Assembly: GCA_019828565.1 (NCBI GenBank)
Contig: JAHDYR010000066.1
Span: forward strand, 434,001-498,000
Direction: 5' to 3'
DNA: 64,000 nt
Source: Carpediemonas membranifera
Lineage: Eukaryota > Fornicata
Numbering within the stretch: the first letter of the stretch is position 1; each line of letters opens with the position of its first letter. The position numbers were made by a program, and so were the translations under genes. The notes under the pieces were generated by a model that was given only the letters and a program-made list of their open reading frames with translations, had not been told where the DNA came from and did not search any database. This document shows, one piece after another, positions 36,198-46,049 of this stretch.

Positions 36198-37535
36198 TCA
36201 ATGCAGCCCCTTGGTCATCGCCCGGTGCTGCTGTGCCTCCGAGTCATGCCCAAGTCGCTCGTATGCATCGGCTAGGGCAGCCCTGGTCACGCCGTCACTC
36301 GGCCGCACTTTAAGGGCCTCCGTGTAGAAGAAGATTGCCTGGGTAGACAGCTGCAGCAGGTCGTACGCGTGTCCGATGGACTTGAGCGCCATCCAGTCCG
36401 ACTGGTTCGCCCGCAACGCCCGCCGGTAGCACTCGATCGCAAGGGCCACCCGCTTTGTTGCAATGAACTCGTGCCCGAGCAGCACCCACGCCGCCCCGCA
36501 CCGCCTGTCGAGCGTCACGGCCCTAACGAGCGACTTAATCGACTGTCCGTGCCGGCGGGCGGCACTGTGGTAGTTGCCGACGACACAGGCAGTCTCGGCG
36601 GACATGGGGTTGGTGAGGGAAGCCTGGTGGGCCAGCTTGGTCAGCGCTGGCAGCTCATCGTGTGAGAAGAGCGATGTCGACAGTAACGCGTGCTGGTCGA
36701 GGCAGTGCGGGTCCCGGGCAGCGATGTGCCCAAAGAGCTGCTCCGTCCTGGCATAGTCCTGCTCGTTGAACGCGTGCTGGGCAATGATGTGGGCAATGCA
36801 GGTCGCATCACCGTAAGCGGCCTTGGCGTTGCTGGCGAGGAGTTCAACGGCGACGTCACAGCCGGCAAGTGCCCCCAGCCTGTGGTAGAGGTGCAGCAGG
36901 AACAGCGAGCACATGGGGTGGTCGGCCACCTCAGACGGCTCGCCGGTGATACCGATGGCGCCAAGGACCTCGGCCACGTTAGCTGCGGAAGAGGAGCGTA
37001 GGAGACCGGCCCAGGCATGCCAGAAGCCGGGAAGCTGGTAGATGACGTTGATAAACATGCCTGCAGCCTCGTCATCCTTGCCCTGTTCGTCCAGGATGAC
37101 GGCGAGGAGGTACTGGAGAAAGACGTCTTCGGTGCGGAGATCCTTCAGCGCAGACTCGAGCGCGGGGAGCTCCTGGTTGGCAACCTCGTTTAGCGGCACG
37201 CCATCGTCGTTGCCGGTCATCTCGCTCTCTTTCTCAAAGCGACGCTTCTCTCCAGCAAGGTACCGGGCGTAGTAGAGCAGGAAGAGGGAAAGATCATCGT
37301 CATCGAGGTCCTCGTGGTTGTCTAGGTAGTTGTAGCAACGCTGATACTCTTTTGATTCAAGAAGAGTTCGCGAAAAGAAGAATCTAGCCGTGTAGTGGTG
37401 AGTTGGGGACAATGTCATGTCATCTTGCCCGAAGCCGCTACTGGTGGCGGTTTCAAATTGCCATTTTGCTTCCTTGATCAAACATCTCGCATGCAATTCG
37501 TTTCCAATCTCTAAAAGTTCTGCAATTGCTGTCAT
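36198..37535 (-). CDS. CDC23: Anaphase-promoting complex subunit 8 (CDC23)
   Basis: A 445-residue TPR protein. The N-terminal block RFFFSRTLLESKEYQRCYNYL and the RYLAGEKRR motif are typical of CDC23. The C-terminal TPR run (ETACVVGNYHSAARRHGQ, AWVLLGHEFIATKRVALAI, YRRALRAN) matches the signature closely. APC/C is the cell-cycle ubiquitin ligase; CDC23 is a scaffold TPR subunit. The protein is shorter than human CDC23 (597), lacking the C-terminal tail after the last TPR. ATAAAT follows the stop. Confidence 0.9.
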   Translation of the reverse strand: MTAIAELLEIGNELHARCLIKEAKWQFETATSSGFGQDDMTLSPTHHYTARFFFSRTLLESKEYQRCYNYLDNHEDLDDDDLSLFLLYYARYLAGEKRRFEKESEMTGNDDGVPLNEVANQELPALESALKDLRTEDVFLQYLLAVILDEQGKDDEAAGMFINVIYQLPGFWHAWAGLLRSSSAANVAEVLGAIGITGEPSEVADHPMCSLFLLHLYHRLGALAGCDVAVELLASNAKAAYGDATCIAHIIAQHAFNEQDYARTEQLFGHIAARDPHCLDQHALLSTSLFSHDELPALTKLAHQASLTNPMSAETACVVGNYHSAARRHGQSIKSLVRAVTLDRRCGAAWVLLGHEFIATKRVALAIECYRRALRANQSDWMALKSIGHAYDLLQLSTQAIFFYTEALKVRPSDGVTRAALADAYERLGHDSEAQQHRAMTKGLH

Positions 37536-37871
37536 CGGTGGCGAGCGTCACTATTTCGCAGTTTAGCGGACAACCATCGGTGCTATTCCCGCCGCTGCCG
37601 TGACGCATAACAGCGTATCCAAGGATCCTCAACCAACTGCTGGATATTACCGGCAGGGCTAGCCCTCCCGATGCTTGTGGTTTGGCTGGCCATGCTCCTT
37701 CGTGTGGCCAGGGTCCAAGCGCAATTCAACATGATACTTATATTATACTATATATAGTATGCTTGAGGCGGCACCTCCATACTAAAGAACCCAGTGGGAT
37801 CCCATCACCCCAGTTGCCGCAATCCGATGTTTATCTGCTCAACGCGGGGGGCTGACTGGCGGTCGCCAGGC
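37536..37871. other. Intergenic region with AT-rich palindrome
   Basis: 336 bp between CDC23 (start) and a kinase (stop), both on minus. It contains an unusually AT-rich stretch (37735-37762). The promoter of CDC23 must lie at the right... of its ATG, i.e. from 37536 upward. No gene is seen. Confidence 0.5.
37745..37760. repeat. 16-bp perfect AT palindrome
   Basis: ATACTATATATAGTAT is its own reverse complement, within a ~28-bp AT-rich island in otherwise GC-rich DNA. Could be a promoter element of CDC23 or a replication/melting element; unproven. Confidence 0.6.
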
Positions 37872-38738
37872 TCACAGCCCGAGGAATCCCAGGACCTTGG
37901 TCTTCGTCGGGGACATGTACCGGCTCCGCAGCGCCTTCTCGACAGTCCACCGCCGGTCGACGGGTGCCATGAGGCCCCTGAGCATCTCAGCCAGCTGGTC
38001 ATTCTCGAAGTCCTGGAAGAGTTGGTCAAGGTTCACACGCCGGATGTCGTTGATTAATTCAAACATGGAGGCGCCGTCGAACGGGTATATGCCTCTGGCG
38101 GCACAGAAGAGAGACAACCCCACGCCCCAGGCGTCGATCAGCTCGGCCGCACGGGCGTCGAGCTTGAAGTCTTCCGAGAAGGATTCTGGCGGGCGGAATG
38201 CGACTGACCCGAGCCTTGTGTTGTTCTGCCGGCCCTCGACAAAGGCGGACCCGAAGTCGATCAGGGTCACGGCCCCCTGCGTGAATAATATGTTGTCTAG
38301 CTTCACATCGCAGTGGGCTACCCCGTGCCTGTGGCACTGGCGAATCGCCTTGAGCAGCCCGGATGCGACACGGCGCAGGGAGGCTGGATCGAGGCCCCTG
38401 TACTGGAAGCGGTTGACCAAGGCCTGCAGGGACGTGCTCCCGCCGTACTCGGTCACTATGAACATGTTTTCGTCTGTGGACTCAACCTCCAGGAGCGACG
38501 CCACAGCTGGCACCCGCGAAACTCGCCTGAGCGCGGTAACTTCGTTCTCAGCAGCCTGTATGTGCTCCTCGTTCTTCACGGACATCACCTTGATTGCACA
38601 GCGCTTCTTTGTTGCCATATCCTCGCCCAGGTGGACGAAGCTGTAGCTCCCGGTCCCGAGGGCCTCCAGGACATGGTAGCGGCCGCCAATGATGGTGGAC
38701 GAGAACCTATTGATGGGCGAATCACTTTCCTCAGCCAT
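37872..38738 (-). CDS. Protein kinase with HCD catalytic motif
   Basis: A 288-residue kinase from the ATG at 38738 (MAEESDSPINRF); ATGs at 38765 and 38861 are alternatives. It is little more than a catalytic domain: LGTGSYSFVHLG loop, AIKVMSV lysine, then GVAHCDVKLDN where HRD has become HCD, DFG in LIDFGSAF, and RPPE for APE. The HRD Arg is Cys, so regulation by activation-loop phosphorylation is unlikely; the catalytic Asp remains. Overall it resembles CAMK/Snf1-like or protist-specific kinases. I cannot name the subfamily. ATAAAC follows the stop. Confidence 0.82.
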   Translation of the reverse strand: MAEESDSPINRFSSTIIGGRYHVLEALGTGSYSFVHLGEDMATKKRCAIKVMSVKNEEHIQAAENEVTALRRVSRVPAVASLLEVESTDENMFIVTEYGGSTSLQALVNRFQYRGLDPASLRRVASGLLKAIRQCHRHGVAHCDVKLDNILFTQGAVTLIDFGSAFVEGRQNNTRLGSVAFRPPESFSEDFKLDARAAELIDAWGVGLSLFCAARGIYPFDGASMFELINDIRRVNLDQLFQDFENDQLAEMLRGLMAPVDRRWTVEKALRSRYMSPTKTKVLGFLGL

Positions 38739-38906
38739 GCAGATCAGACTCTTCGCCGGTATCATGATAACGTGGGACAGAAGTGCCCGAACAGGTTGTT
38801 TGTCGGCCTGCCACGCAGATTTGCCGATCTTCCCCAGATCGATCTCTGATACATCAGACAACTCATATCACGCGTAACAGGCTTGGCAGACAGTAAATAA
38901 GGATAT

Positions 38907-41582
38907 TTAAGACATGGAGGCGAATACAGCAGCGGCAGCTTGTCCAAGGTCTGGGCGACCCGCCTTGCCGGCATGCCGAAGCGTCGTCACGCTGGCCCTG
39001 ATGCCGTCGGCCTGGGACCCGAGAACAGGGATCATCTGGCCTAGAGCTTGGCACGCCAGCACGGCCAGGGCCTCCCTCTCGTCGTCCAGACGCTCCTGCA
39101 GCCCCTGTACCAGCTGCAGCACGGCCTCTTGACTCTCGGCGGACCCGGCCTGTATCGCCTCGATGTGCCCGATCAGCGCTGGCCCGGTCAGCGTGAGGGT
39201 GGCCCGGATAGCGGCCTCGCGGGTCGGGGCCTTGTCGACGGACTTCATGTTGTCCGTGATCGCCGTCAGCGCGGCCACCGTGCGGGCTGCAGGCCACGCG
39301 GACCCAGTGACCGTGGCAGTGTCCGAGAAAATGACTGGCAGCAGCCCGAGCAGGGCCACGATGCCGCCCTCGAACCCGCTGCGCCAGCCGATGAGGCCGG
39401 CCGCACCCTCGGTCTTGGGCTGGTAGAGCTGCTCGAACATGCCAGACTCAAGTAGTGAACGCCGTGCGTCCGCATCCAGGGCCTCGAGCAGTGCAGCGAG
39501 GAGCTGGGTCTCCGTGACGGCGACGGCCATCATCCCCGGTACCTTGTTCCCCACGACCTGGTCGAGCAGTAGGCGGGCCCACGCACCCTGCTGACCCGCC
39601 TCGACCATGGACACGAGCCCGGCCTCGAGGACGGCGGCCATGGTCTGGAGGCCCAAGGTCCGGCGGGCCCCGTCCTCCCATGAGTCCATCTGACACAACA
39701 GCTCGACTGTGGACGTGATGGTCGACGCCACCACCGGCATCTCGGCCAGAGGCGTCTCGATGGATGCCGGGGCCAGCGCCTTCACGGCGACGATGCAGAA
39801 CCCGAGGTCGGCGTCGTCGTCCAGGGCGGGGAGGGTGGCGGCCTCGACGAGCAGGGCGCCGGTCTCCTCGACGACCTCATCGACGGTGGAGTTCGCCCGG
39901 ATCATCTCCCGGACGGGCCGCATGAGCTGGACCATCGGGTGGGAGTCGGGCGGTGTCATGTCGGACCAGACGCCCAGGGACTCGCGGAGCAGCGTCAGCG
40001 TCGCCTTGCGGACATCGAGCTCAGACAGCCAGTCCTTGAAGACCTGGACCATCGTGTCGCATGGTGTGAATGCGACAGACACCTGGAACGTCTTGATGAT
40101 GTCGGCACGAATGGCATCCGTCGGAGCTTCTGCCAACGCCTGCCGGAGACCCCGCCTGACCTGGGCCTGACCCGTGCCCTGGTCCTCAGTGAACAGCAGC
40201 AGCGCCCGCAGATACCTGATGGCGGGGTGCAGGTTCTGCCGGTGCACCGTCTGGTCATGGAAGTCCCGCAGGATGGCCGGGACGTGCTTGGGGGCCACGG
40301 ACCGGACGAACTGGCGAGTTGTAAAGGGGGGCCGGGTGATGATGGACCCGCCCAGGTCGATGTGGTTCAGGCCGGGGAAGACCTCGGGCCAGGACGCATG
40401 GTCCTTGGAGTCCGCGGCGCCCAGCTCGTTCACCTCCGTGACCACGTCGTGTTTGCCGGGCTGGGTCGAGGCGTGCCTCTCGCGGTCGTCCTGCCACACG
40501 GCGGCCACGACATCCAGCGCCAGCACCGCGATCGTCGCCAGCGGGACGTTGCCCGAGGCGTCGCAGCCGGGCTCTCCAGGCCGGGGTAGCAGCTTGGCTG
40601 GTATGTCGTACGTGTCAACCCATGAGGGAAGCTCGTCCGTGGCGTCAGACACGGCCGTCTTGCTGCGGATGGACTTGGGCCGAAGCAGCTCCTTCGGCTC
40701 GCCGCCCCGGGCACGCCACACCGGTATCTTGACGTCGTTGGTGAGTTGGTCGAGGATGACGACGAGCTGGGTGGTCACCATCATGTCCCGATCCCGGGCC
40801 CTGGTTAGCACGTGCACCGCGCCCAGCAGCAGATGGAACTTGAGGAAGTTGCTGTCCCGCTCCTTGACGGTGGCCCAGAGCTTCATGATGATCTCCGTTC
40901 CGACGGCATTAGTCTGCGACTGGTACTGCCGCTCGTGCCCCTCGGGTCCGACCGCCACCATCTCGCCCTCGACGTTGGGGACCGGCTCCTCGAACATGGC
41001 GACGAGGCGGCAGACACAGGGGATGACAAACGTGTCCTTAGGGTTGGGCGGGTACGCCTTCCTGCTGCCTACGGGGCCATTGACGAGAGCGGACATGATC
41101 TGCCACACCATACCGGACTGAACCAGCAGCGTCTTCAGGACGTTGGCCGTCTCGGTGTGTCGGTCGAAGAGGGGGTCGAGGCGAGCCAGAAGAGACAGAA
41201 GCACCCTGGTACTGCTGCGGTATATCAGCTGGTCCTCGTAGGACCTGAAGCTGTGGGCCAAGACGGCGAGGAACTCGGATAGGGCTGTGAAATTTCCCTC
41301 GGACATGAAGGGGTCGAGAAGTGCGTCGATAAGAGCGTTCTGACGGACGATAGTTGCAAGCGGCTCTATTTTGATGTAGAACAGATGCTCATCGTCGATT
41401 TCAATTGTCGTAAAAAGGGAATGCACGTAGGAACGAAGCGCTTCGGGCTTGTTCTCGTCAGGAAGCGCGGCGAAATGGCAATTATCAGCACCAAACAACA
41501 TATTCACAGTTTTCTCTATCGTTTGCTCACTCTTTTGCATAGCCGTTATCTCCTTGAGGGAGATAGCGAAGAGGTCTGTCAT
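38907..41582 (-). CDS. Large helical-repeat protein (unrecognised)
   Basis: An 891-residue, Ala/Leu/Val-rich protein that is predicted to be almost entirely helical, consistent with HEAT/ARM-like repeats. No diagnostic motif is visible. The N-terminus (MTDLFAISLKEITAMQ) is not an importin-beta N-terminal domain. The segment around residues 285-425 is less regular, with Pro- and charge-rich loops. It could be a karyopherin-like, TOR/PIKK-scaffold or trafficking solenoid; I have no basis to choose. The frame is long and clean, so the gene is real. TTAAAT overlaps the stop TAA. Confidence 0.8.
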   Translation of the reverse strand: MTDLFAISLKEITAMQKSEQTIEKTVNMLFGADNCHFAALPDENKPEALRSYVHSLFTTIEIDDEHLFYIKIEPLATIVRQNALIDALLDPFMSEGNFTALSEFLAVLAHSFRSYEDQLIYRSSTRVLLSLLARLDPLFDRHTETANVLKTLLVQSGMVWQIMSALVNGPVGSRKAYPPNPKDTFVIPCVCRLVAMFEEPVPNVEGEMVAVGPEGHERQYQSQTNAVGTEIIMKLWATVKERDSNFLKFHLLLGAVHVLTRARDRDMMVTTQLVVILDQLTNDVKIPVWRARGGEPKELLRPKSIRSKTAVSDATDELPSWVDTYDIPAKLLPRPGEPGCDASGNVPLATIAVLALDVVAAVWQDDRERHASTQPGKHDVVTEVNELGAADSKDHASWPEVFPGLNHIDLGGSIITRPPFTTRQFVRSVAPKHVPAILRDFHDQTVHRQNLHPAIRYLRALLLFTEDQGTGQAQVRRGLRQALAEAPTDAIRADIIKTFQVSVAFTPCDTMVQVFKDWLSELDVRKATLTLLRESLGVWSDMTPPDSHPMVQLMRPVREMIRANSTVDEVVEETGALLVEAATLPALDDDADLGFCIVAVKALAPASIETPLAEMPVVASTITSTVELLCQMDSWEDGARRTLGLQTMAAVLEAGLVSMVEAGQQGAWARLLLDQVVGNKVPGMMAVAVTETQLLAALLEALDADARRSLLESGMFEQLYQPKTEGAAGLIGWRSGFEGGIVALLGLLPVIFSDTATVTGSAWPAARTVAALTAITDNMKSVDKAPTREAAIRATLTLTGPALIGHIEAIQAGSAESQEAVLQLVQGLQERLDDEREALAVLACQALGQMIPVLGSQADGIRASVTTLRHAGKAGRPDLGQAAAAVFASMS

Positions 41583-41704
41583 TTCGATCAGATGTTGATT
41601 CTGATCGGCCCCGCCCCTGGAGAGCTTGGGGCACCCCAGCCTGACTAGTAGCTAGCATCGCTGGAGATCAGCGGCCTGTGAATTTATCATGCTGGGTGAC
41701 CTGG

Positions 41705-42349
41705 TCAGAAGTCGGAATCAGAGTCGTCTTCGCTCACGGCATTCGCGTCGTCCTCCGCGACCTCCTCGGGCCTGGGTCTGTTGGGGTTGCCGTCTGTCAG
41801 AGGGTCCCACTGGTCCCGCTCCTCCCGCTCCCTCACGGCCTGCTCCATGTACTGCCGCTGAGCCTCGATCACCTCCTCGGATGTTGTACACGCCGAATAC
41901 CGCTCGAGGAGCTCGTTGTTGAGTTGGAAGAATGCATGGCCCCACTTGAACCGCGACATCAGCTCTCTCGACTCATCCTTCAGCCCGCAGATGTACAGGG
42001 CGCCCGCATACGCCTCGGCACAGGTCAGGGTAGTCGGCTTGCCGTAGTTGACGGGGTTGGCCGCGATGAGGAAGGGCAGCAGGCGGGCAAACCGGCCGCT
42101 GAGCTTGCCCCAGGAGACCTCGCCGAGACGCGCCCAGCTGCAGTCGATTACAGCGAGTCCGTGTGCCAGCACTATCTCCTTATCAGCGGGAGAGATCGTG
42201 CTCTGGCCCTTTGGTGAGAGAATCACGCCGGGGAAGAACTGTGTGAGTGCCAGCTCATCGACAACACCCTGATGCGCTAGTTTCCTGCCTGTACACCTCT
42301 TAGGATCACATTGATCAAAATCCCAAAGGGCAAGACGCGGAAGAACCAT
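41705..42349 (-). CDS. TSR3: 18S rRNA aminocarboxypropyltransferase TSR3
   Basis: TSR3 transfers the aminocarboxypropyl group from SAM to the hypermodified pseudouridine of 18S rRNA late in 40S assembly. Conserved blocks are all present: WDFDQCDPKRCTGRKLAH, FPGVILSPKGQSTISPAD, LAVIDCSWARL, RLLPFLIAANPVNYGKP and SRFKWGHAFFQLNNELLERY. An acidic tail ends the protein. I start at the ATG at 42349 (MVLPRLALWDFD), giving 214 residues. An ATG at 42394 adds 15 residues, but the ATAAAT signal (42376-42371) of the upstream XPF gene lies between them. The XPF and TSR3 frames are only tens of bases apart. Confidence 0.95.
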   Translation of the reverse strand: MVLPRLALWDFDQCDPKRCTGRKLAHQGVVDELALTQFFPGVILSPKGQSTISPADKEIVLAHGLAVIDCSWARLGEVSWGKLSGRFARLLPFLIAANPVNYGKPTTLTCAEAYAGALYICGLKDESRELMSRFKWGHAFFQLNNELLERYSACTTSEEVIEAQRQYMEQAVREREERDQWDPLTDGNPNRPRPEEVAEDDANAVSEDDSDSDF

Positions 42350-42397
42350 CCGACGACTTCGTTCATGCCGATTTATGACGATACATGTGATCATGTA

Positions 42398-44701
42398 TCA
42401 AGAAAGAAAACTCAATAAACGCTGCGCAGTCACCGCATTGTGTCCATTAGTGCACCGGACCTCTGGATCCCCTGCTGGCGGGGCTTTCCGCTTCTTTTCG
42501 GGGTCATAGCGGCTACTCCCGATGGCCTGGAGGACCAGCGCCTTCTCCGGCCCCACGCAGCCGATCAGCTCATCGACACTGGCAGTGAAGACCTCTGCCA
42601 AGCACCCGAACCTGGTCCTGAGGCGGTTGAGGAGGTGCAGGACCGGGTCCGCCCGTACAGTCCGCGGGCCCAGACGACCGCCCACGAGTGCCCGCAGGAG
42701 CTTCAACTGGGCTGGCTCAGAGTCCTGGCTGGCCACTTGGGACAGCGTGGCCACCTTATCCTGCACTTCTTTGACAGAGGACGAGGTCACGCGGCGATGG
42801 ACCCTGTCCACAAAGGACTCAGGCCCGTTGGTCCAGCTGAAGCGGATGCCGGGGACATGGAGCAGCAGCGTGGCGATCAAGCCCACGGGACGTCCGGCAT
42901 AGAGGTCGCCGATGTTAGCCCCGGCGACGTCTACCATGAGGAGCGGCACAGGGAAGCGGGTGACGAGCTCGGCCGCCTGGTGGTACAGCCGCGAGTCCAG
43001 CGAGCCGAGGAGGTCCGCGAAGGCCTTTCTCTCGATGCCGACATCCTTCCCGGGGACGTAATCTGCGATGGGAAGTGTCAGCGGGACGACCGTCGCCCCG
43101 GACGACAGCAGCATCAACGGGATCTCACTACCGAACTCGCGGGTGTCCACCGCGACGGCGACGCCGCTCAGTTGCTGCTCGGTCGACATCGGCTGGGCCT
43201 GCATGGCGAGCTTCTGCCCGGCCAGCCGCTCGAACGCAATGCTCTCGGCCCGGGACTCCTCGGTCGCCGCGGCTTCGTGGTGGGCGAACATGACGACCGG
43301 GTGGCCAGGTGTCATGGCTCGGAACGTCTCGATCGTCCGTGTGACGTACAGGGTCGGCTCGATGACGACGAACACGGACGGTCGGGCCCCTATGAGCCAG
43401 TTCAGCAGGTACGGCCCGGGGTTCGTTGTGACGGTCACCCTTCCGCTGTCACTCTGGACAAGGGGGAACGTGGAGTCGTCGGACGGGATCATCGTCGTCC
43501 GGACCTTGCTCAGGTCAACGCCGGTCAATGCATCCTTGACCTTCCCGCCGACGTCCTGGCCACCAGCAACCCCGGCCTCGACGATGCTGAGGGCCGACAC
43601 GGCCAGGGCGGCGACGTCTGGTGGGAGCTGTTGCTCGATCACCAGGCAGGCCAGCGTCGCGATAGTTGTCATCAGCGGTGCGGGCAGGATAACGCACACG
43701 GGGCCGGCCCCCGGCGTTCGGATCATGTGGGCGGCCTTGCTGAGCTGGACAGAGACCGCCCGGATGGTGGGGGCGATGACGGGGCTGTTCGTGAGGACCG
43801 ACTGGGCTGTCATCAGGATCTGGTTGCCGAGATCCGATCCGATCCAACTGTGTCTGCCCGGCCGAGTGCGGGACTCCCTCGCCCTGACGAAGACGGCTTG
43901 GGCGATGGCTCCAGGGTCGTCGTGCAGATCCGCGATGAGGCCCGCGATGTCCTCGAGCTTCTCAGTCATGGCCCGCGGCATCCCCCTGCTCGTCCGGACA
44001 AGACCACGGATGGCGTCCGGGGCCAGGTCGCCCTGGGGCGGGCTGGGGACCACAGACCCGGGCACAGTCGCCGCCGCTGCCAGCTCTGCCCGGATGGCGT
44101 CGGATGCGCAGGATAGCACCCGGCGCATCTCCTCGCACGTGTTGTTCGGTGTCGTGACGAGGGTGACGGGGTGCCGGCTGACCGATTCCTCGACCTCTTT
44201 GCGGTGTCGTGGCCACAGATTCGCCCGGCCAACCGAGAGCGACGTCATCAGTCGCCGGACAGTGGTTGCAGAGTCAAGTCGCGCAACCTGGTCAGTGAAG
44301 GCAACTAGCCACGGCTTGTGGGTCAGACTGGCGTTCCGGGCGTACTTAATGAAGTGAGTCGCAGCCTTGGCACCGATGGAGTACTGCGATAGCAAGCTGT
44401 GGGCGTGGAGCACGACGACACCCCGGATGGCGCCGTGGAGAAGCGTCCCGGCCGCTACATCGAGGGCAGCGATACGAACCGTGGTAAAGACCACGCCGCC
44501 GCGTTGGTACATCTTGGCTCGAGCTGCAGAGGGCGTGTCGACGTTGAGTTTGACGGGGTGTGCCGATGGGTCGACGCCGATGGCAGCAAGTGACGCGCAC
44601 AGCGCCTCGTGGCTGCAGTAACGGGAATGCTCGTTGATCTGCGGTAATATGGCTGGTAATAGTTTGACAAACAACAAGGATGACGGGGTGTACGTCCTCA
44701 T
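42398..44701 (-). CDS. ERCC4: XPF/ERCC4 family structure-specific endonuclease
   Basis: From the ATG at 44701 the product is 767 residues. Residues ~1-180 keep XPF helicase-like features (RGGVVFTTVRIAALDVAAG, IRGVVVLHAHSL). The nuclease domain (about 525-640) has VDTREFGSEIPLML, a variant GDY strand (IADYVPG) and the catalytic VGIERKAFADLL, i.e. the ERKxxxD motif. A helix-hairpin-helix pair ends the protein (about 675-735). With ERCC1, XPF cuts 5' of bubbles in nucleotide-excision and crosslink repair. Length is a little below human XPF (916). The catalytic motif is intact, so activity is expected. Confidence 0.9.
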   Translation of the reverse strand: MRTYTPSSLLFVKLLPAILPQINEHSRYCSHEALCASLAAIGVDPSAHPVKLNVDTPSAARAKMYQRGGVVFTTVRIAALDVAAGTLLHGAIRGVVVLHAHSLLSQYSIGAKAATHFIKYARNASLTHKPWLVAFTDQVARLDSATTVRRLMTSLSVGRANLWPRHRKEVEESVSRHPVTLVTTPNNTCEEMRRVLSCASDAIRAELAAAATVPGSVVPSPPQGDLAPDAIRGLVRTSRGMPRAMTEKLEDIAGLIADLHDDPGAIAQAVFVRARESRTRPGRHSWIGSDLGNQILMTAQSVLTNSPVIAPTIRAVSVQLSKAAHMIRTPGAGPVCVILPAPLMTTIATLACLVIEQQLPPDVAALAVSALSIVEAGVAGGQDVGGKVKDALTGVDLSKVRTTMIPSDDSTFPLVQSDSGRVTVTTNPGPYLLNWLIGARPSVFVVIEPTLYVTRTIETFRAMTPGHPVVMFAHHEAAATEESRAESIAFERLAGQKLAMQAQPMSTEQQLSGVAVAVDTREFGSEIPLMLLSSGATVVPLTLPIADYVPGKDVGIERKAFADLLGSLDSRLYHQAAELVTRFPVPLLMVDVAGANIGDLYAGRPVGLIATLLLHVPGIRFSWTNGPESFVDRVHRRVTSSSVKEVQDKVATLSQVASQDSEPAQLKLLRALVGGRLGPRTVRADPVLHLLNRLRTRFGCLAEVFTASVDELIGCVGPEKALVLQAIGSSRYDPEKKRKAPPAGDPEVRCTNGHNAVTAQRLLSFLS

Positions 44702-44901
44702 CGCGCGGTGGCGCCCTGCAGAACCGGGACAGAAAGAGGGCGACAAGGTGGTTGATTCCCATGCCCTTTCCCATTACTAGCAGGCCTGGCTCATCCACCA
44801 ACGAGGCGCATATGGACAGATGAAAGGACATGGATGCCTGCCTCATCAGACGATGACCCGAGGCCTTTATTGAGTGAAACATGGCGCTCAATGCCCCTCC
44901 A

Positions 44902-45867
44902 TCACGACACGAGAGACGTATACTCGTCTGCAGACGGCCTGCTCTTCCTCCGTATCAGACGGGACGTGCGACTGAGGTTGAGGGACATGCCGAGGTCCAC
45001 GAGGAGCACGAGGACAACAAAGATCACCTCCAGGGGCAGCACAAGGGATGTGAGGTGCAAAATGATGGTGCCACACTCAACCCACAGCGAAGCGCCGCTG
45101 AGGATGATGGCGCCGATGAAAATGATCGACGTCAGTGCGTTGATGACAAACATCGGGATCGGGGCCGCCAGTAGAGTCACGCAGACGCCGTTGAAGCGGT
45201 TGGGGTTGTTAGACTTACCCCGCTTGATACACACAATGGCGCCGCCCAGACAGAGCCCGCAAACGAAGATGTGGAGTACGTCAGTGAGCCGTCTGAGGCT
45301 GAACAGAAGAAATATGCGGGTGGAGCTGGTGATGATGGTGAGGAGGAAGAAGATAATGATCATGACGTACTCGAACCACTGGAAGAGCAGCTTGTTCTTC
45401 CTGTTCCTGAGGTGGTTCTCCTGGTCCCGATCCATGATGCACCGAAGAAGAAAGACACCGGTAATCATGGAGACAACCTCAAACATGTGCGGCCCTAGCT
45501 CCATGACGAAGAGGGATGCGAAGGATGTGGCGGAAAACTCGATCTTCAGCAGCTTGTGGTCGAATGCTTGCCGGGGTGGGAAAACAGTGAGCTCGCCCTC
45601 GATGTTGCCCACGTAATAGCAACAACGGCCCACAAGAGCCCATAAAGCAAAAACTAAAAGGCCAACCATCCGCTTACTGAAGCCTGTACGCGCGGTATGA
45701 GAGGACATGACGATAACGACGTAGGTCATCACTACGATGATAGATATGGCATGAACAAGGATCACAAAGAGACCAATGATGTGATTCGGGTCAAAGAAGA
45801 GCTTGCACCACACCAGAAGTGATTCCAGTATCGACGCCATCGTTGCTGGGGCTATCCTGCGGGACAT
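44902..45867 (-). CDS. Seven-transmembrane protein (unrecognised)
   Basis: A 321-residue protein from the ATG at 45867 (MSRRIAPATMAS). It has seven hydrophobic segments at about residues 25-55, 67-85, 110-140, 160-190, 195-215, 230-262 and 270-300, and a Ser/Arg-rich tail. The topology fits a GPCR-like or TOM1/THH1-like 7-TM protein. I see no DRY, NPxxY or other receptor signature. Gene is clearly coding; function unknown. AATAAAG follows the stop. Confidence 0.8.
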   Translation of the reverse strand: MSRRIAPATMASILESLLVWCKLFFDPNHIIGLFVILVHAISIIVVMTYVVIVMSSHTARTGFSKRMVGLLVFALWALVGRCCYYVGNIEGELTVFPPRQAFDHKLLKIEFSATSFASLFVMELGPHMFEVVSMITGVFLLRCIMDRDQENHLRNRKNKLLFQWFEYVMIIIFFLLTIITSSTRIFLLFSLRRLTDVLHIFVCGLCLGGAIVCIKRGKSNNPNRFNGVCVTLLAAPIPMFVINALTSIIFIGAIILSGASLWVECGTIILHLTSLVLPLEVIFVVLVLLVDLGMSLNLSRTSRLIRRKSRPSADEYTSLVS

Positions 45868-46049
45868 GTCCACGTCGCACGACACACCTGGTCAACACTG
45901 GGTAACAGTAGGATGCTTTTATACGGGCAAGTGCCCTTCTATTGCCTCTTTTGTCTTGTCACTTCATCAGAACGACACGCTTCTCAAACAGGGGTAAAAA
46001 TGTTTAATGGCACACGACATGGTCGTGCACGGTGCAGCCCTACAAGGGT

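Noticed and set aside
42440-44357. Two long plus-strand frames opposite XPF
   Set aside because: Antisense to an unambiguous XPF; composition is that of GC-rich shadow frames.
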